From NCBI RefSeq assembly GCF_900176325.1, contig NZ_FWXK01000002.1, positions 289,853 to 353,852 of the forward strand: DNA of 64,000 bases, read 5' to 3'. The notes beneath the pieces are model-generated. The model saw only the letters and a program-made list of their open reading frames with translations, made no database searches and was not told the DNA's origin. This document shows positions 61,929-64,000 of this stretch, piece by piece; the first letter of the stretch is position 1, and every line of letters begins with the position of its first letter. A program made the position numbers and the translations under genes. The stretch is from Aerococcus suis. GTDB lineage: Bacteria > Bacillota > Bacilli > Lactobacillales > Aerococcaceae.

Positions 61929-62546
61929 TTATTCGCTGTAAAGCAATAAATCATCTAAATCCTGAATCTTGATCCTTTTCCCAGACAGCTGTTGAATCAA
62001 TCCCTCGTTCTCCAATTCTCCAAATTTGCGACTGATGGTCTCAGGTGTCGTTCCTAAATAGGAAGCAATGTCCTTCTTTGCCATCGGCAGGGTGATGGTG
62101 GGAGAGTTGCCCATTTCAGGTTCCACATTTTCTGCCAAAAACAAAACTAAACGGGTAATGACACTCTCCACGGCTACTTGTGCGGTTTGACGTGCAGATC
62201 TTTCTAACCGCTGCGACATCTCTCCTAGCAACTTTAACGAAATTGCAGGATACTCTTTTAGAAACTCTTGTACATCATGTTGTTGAATCATGCAGACAGA
62301 CGTATCTCGAGTAGCTTCTGCGTATTCCTCGTGCACAACATCAGGATTGAACAACGTCCATTCTCCCGTAAAGTCACCCGGATTCAAAATACGCACTAGT
62401 TGCTCTTTACCAGAATCAGACAAGCGATAGATGCGGACTTTTCCGCGATTCACAATATACAAGGCATCATCTTTTTCTTGCGAGCGAAACAGAAACTCCC
62501 CTTTTTGATAGTGCTTCGTGTGAGCTTTTCCAGCGATGCGATCCAT
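61929..62546 (-). CDS. Crp/Fnr-family regulator (FLP-like), N-terminus lost through a stop at codon 3
   Basis: 205 residues from the ATG at 62546 (GGAGG 8 nt upstream). cNMP-like beta-barrel (KGEFLFRSQEKDDALYIVNRGKV) and C-terminal HTH_Crp with recognition helix TPETISRKFGELE; the E-x-x-S-R pattern is that of FNR, which reads TTGAT-N4-ATCAA. In the same frame an ATG at 62636 with perfect AAAGGAG is followed by ACT, TAA (62628-62630), then uninterrupted codons TGC...GACCACTCAGCTTGTATC... PIFNHLEESAMD, clearly the original N-terminus including two cysteines. The cysteine in TSVCMIQQ remains. Likely regulates the four FNR-type boxes around it, including its own. Confidence 0.85.
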   Translation of the reverse strand: MDRIAGKAHTKHYQKGEFLFRSQEKDDALYIVNRGKVRIYRLSDSGKEQLVRILNPGDFTGEWTLFNPDVVHEEYAEATRDTSVCMIQQHDVQEFLKEYPAISLKLLGEMSQRLERSARQTAQVAVESVITRLVLFLAENVEPEMGNSPTITLPMAKKDIASYLGTTPETISRKFGELENEGLIQQLSGKRIKIQDLDDLLLYSE

Positions 62547-62688
62547 CGCGCTTTCCTCCAAATGATTGAATATCGGGACTAAACGGATACAAGCTGAGTG
62601 GTCTCCTGCTACATGTGGTTGGGTGCATTAAGTCATTTCGTTCTTCTCCTTTATCAGTTTACTGTTCTTTTTTAACTTTCCTATATTT

Positions 62689-62728
62689 AGTATAAAGGCT
62701 CCTAGCTCAAAAAATTGACACTCATCAA
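62689..62728 (-). promoter_or_regulatory. FNR-type box and -10 for the Fnr-like gene
   Basis: TTGACACTCATCAA (62715-62728), then TATACT on the minus strand (62694-62689); centre distance 30 nt. The context CTCAAAAAA-box is shared with the dps promoter. Suggests autoregulation. Confidence 0.72.
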
Positions 62729-62816
62729 GAAAAGTCTTTTTAGCGGCCAAAAATAGGAGCTGGAAAGAGTCCCAATCCTAAAATCTTTAATTTTTAAATG
62801 TATGTTTCCGAAAAAC

Positions 62817-63389
62817 CTAATCTTCATCCTCATCAAACGCATCGTCATCTTCCAATGCCTCTTTGCCAATGAACGCTTGTAGCATCCAAATGTTTTTATC
62901 TAAGTCATTTTTAAAAGCAATCAGTGTATCTTCTAAAGCATCGTCACCCTCATCTTGTGCTAAACGAATAGCACGAATCGTTAATTCACGGGTACGTCTG
63001 AAATCTTCGATAATATTTTCAACCATGTCTTCTGCTTGAGCATATTTATTGATGGCATCTTCTGAAAGCATGGAATATTCTTCAAATTCAGCGGTGGTTG
63101 AAGCCGGTTTATGACCGGAAGTAATCAAGCGTTCTGCTAGTTTGTCGAACCATTCTTCGTTTTGATTATACAATTCTTCAAATTTTTCATGCAGGGTGAA
63201 GAAATTAGCGCCATTTACATACCAGTGATATTGGTGCAATTTCACATGTAAAGTATGCATGTTCCCTAAAAGATGATCCGAAATGGCCGCTGCATTAATT
63301 TTTGTATTATGGACATGTTCCTTGTGTTCTTGTTCTTCTTGCAATCTTTCTTGGGGTGTTCTTTCTTGAGACGCTTTATTTTTAGTCAT
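62817..63389 (-). CDS. dps: Dps-type mini-ferritin
   Basis: 190 residues, somewhat longer than typical because of a charged N-terminal extension (about 30 residues, with KEHVH) and an acidic tail DDDAFDEDED. Ferroxidase ligands at the dimer interface are conserved: H55 (QYHWYVNG), H67 (FTLHEKFEE), E71, D82 and E86 (WFDKLAER). It stores iron using hydrogen peroxide, protecting DNA; the extensions could contact DNA or metal. AGGAGGAATAGATC precedes the ATG. It has its own FNR-type box promoter. No clear terminator follows before the regulator gene's promoter. Confidence 0.93.
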   Translation of the reverse strand: MTKNKASQERTPQERLQEEQEHKEHVHNTKINAAAISDHLLGNMHTLHVKLHQYHWYVNGANFFTLHEKFEELYNQNEEWFDKLAERLITSGHKPASTTAEFEEYSMLSEDAINKYAQAEDMVENIIEDFRRTRELTIRAIRLAQDEGDDALEDTLIAFKNDLDKNIWMLQAFIGKEALEDDDAFDEDED

Positions 63390-63462
63390 GATCTATTCCT
63401 CCTATAATTTTGGTTCGTTTAAAATGGCTTCCTTTGATGCCTCCTTTTCCTTTACTGAATTT

Positions 63463-63504
63463 AGTATAAAGGCCCCCTACCTCAAAAAAATTGACGCGCA
63501 TCAA
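63463..63504 (-). promoter_or_regulatory. FNR-type box and -10 for dps
   Basis: TTGACGCGCATCAA (63491-63504), then TATACT on the minus strand (63468-63463); centre distance 32 nt. Confidence 0.75.
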
Positions 63505-63627
63505 GAAAATCATTTCTTAATAGACGCTAGGCTTCTCTATTAAATTCAGATGATTGCACCATAAGGGTGCGCTGATACTCGGCTAAAAAGAACCGAATAG
63601 CCGTCTGCAAGACCCCTCGGCGAGCCC

Positions 63628-63649
63628 ACACTTTATGTACATAAAGTGT
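63628..63649. repeat. 22-bp perfect palindrome at the IS junction
   Basis: ACACTTTATGTACATAAAGT (plus GT) equals its own reverse complement over 22 bp and abuts the IS6-family end. Confidence 0.7.
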
Positions 63650-64000
63650 TCTGTTGCAAAGTTTTAAATAAAGAATAAAATCCCTTACGGTATCTATGAT
63701 TTAAGCTGGGATTCCCAATAATACCTTGATTTCAGTACAGACCGAAAACCCGAAGAGAGTGCCTTCTTTTCGGGTTTTCTTATATAATCCTCGAATGGCT
63801 TCCATGCCTTTAATCGTGGTAGAGGCAGTGCGTAAACTTCGATAGAATTTATTGCGTCTCTTTACTGGACGATGGTCTTGTTCAATCAAATTATTCAGGT
63901 ATTTAATGGTACGATGTTCTGTCCCTTGATAAAAGCCGCCGTATTCTTTTAGTTTCTTAAAGGCACTTGTAATAGAGGGGGCTTTATCTGTGACTACAAC
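63648..64000 (-). mobile_element. IS6-family (IS1216-like) element, right-hand part, cut by window edge
   Basis: GTTCTGTTGCAAAGTTTTAA at 63648 onward matches the IS1216/IS257-type terminal repeat. The transposase reading frame follows 53 nt inside. The other end is outside the window. Confidence 0.85.
63701..64000 (-). CDS. IS6-family transposase, C-terminal part
   Basis: 100 codons visible, open to the window edge: VVVTDKAPSITSAFKKLKEY, then YQGTEHRTIKYLNNLIEQDH and RPVKRRNKFYRSLRTASTTI. This is the C-terminal half of the DDE domain of IS1216-type transposases; the catalytic Glu region and final Lys/Arg lie in the RPVKRR segment. The N-terminus is outside the window. Its last residues (ICTE-like VCTEIKVLLGIPA) are normal. 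It bounds the metal cassette and could have mobilised it together with a second copy beyond the edge. Confidence 0.9.
   Translation of the reverse strand, partial: VVVTDKAPSITSAFKKLKEYGGFYQGTEHRTIKYLNNLIEQDHRPVKRRNKFYRSLRTASTTIKGMEAIRGLYKKTRKEGTLFGFSVCTEIKVLLGIPA

Noticed and set aside
1..64000. CRISPR array
   Set aside because: The repeat clusters found (57.4-58.3 kb, 42-bp tandem units) lack regular spacers of unique sequence and no cas genes are present.

Overview
The window reads as the chromosome of a low-GC Gram-positive coccus of the order Lactobacillales, probably Enterococcaceae (Enterococcus, Vagococcus or Tetragenococcus-like). Protein styles, strong AGGAGG ribosome binding sites, T-run terminators, a manganese (yybP-ykoY) riboswitch before a P-type ATPase and IS1216/IS1380-type insertion sequences all fit. 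I could not search databases, so the genus is inference.

Positions 1-35,900 are mostly housekeeping: a heterodimeric ABC exporter, AI-2E-type permease, lactonase, PTS EIIA(Glc), UppP, glyoxalase, tRNA-Leu, histidine phosphatase, FAD-linked D-lactate/glycolate-type dehydrogenase, Tex-SprT, riboswitch-controlled Mn/Ca ATPase, glutathione reductase, O-antigen-ligase-like protein, ArgS, a nucleoside BMP-ABC operon, RodA, a YihY protein, a lipoprotein and tRNA-Arg. This core carries visible decay: a MATE fragment fused to the phosphatase gene, a 23-residue TetR stub that keeps its operators, an amino-acid ABC operon with independent lesions in three genes, and an ABC-F fragment.

Positions 36,000-42,100 hold a complete type I restriction-modification system (hsdM-hsdS-hsdR). 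Positions 42,308-45,120 look like a decayed composite transposon: two IS1380 ends, a DegV cargo gene, IS21 debris and a flanking ATCTAT repeat. From 45,284 the window is accessory: a zinc/cobalt/iron-type efflux locus (CDF, SmtB-like ArsR repressor, P1B-4 ATPase) with a clear operator, a serine resolvase, an alpha-glucoside PTS operon (RpiR, GH4, EIIBC, broken EIIA), a copper-type operon (DUF305 and a duplicated YdhK/LysM protein) behind cop boxes, repeat-rich plasmid-like DNA, and a final metal/redox cassette ending at an IS1216-like element.

That final cassette (59,000-63,500) is the most system-like part. A CPG-motif P-type ATPase, a separate HMA metallochaperone, a Crp/Fnr (FLP-like) regulator and a Dps ferritin are each preceded by a TTGAC-N4-ATCAA box at nearly the same distance from a -10 hexamer. 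This predicts one small regulon run by the local regulator. The regulator itself has a stop at codon 3 of its apparent original frame, so it probably starts downstream and has lost its N-terminal cysteines.
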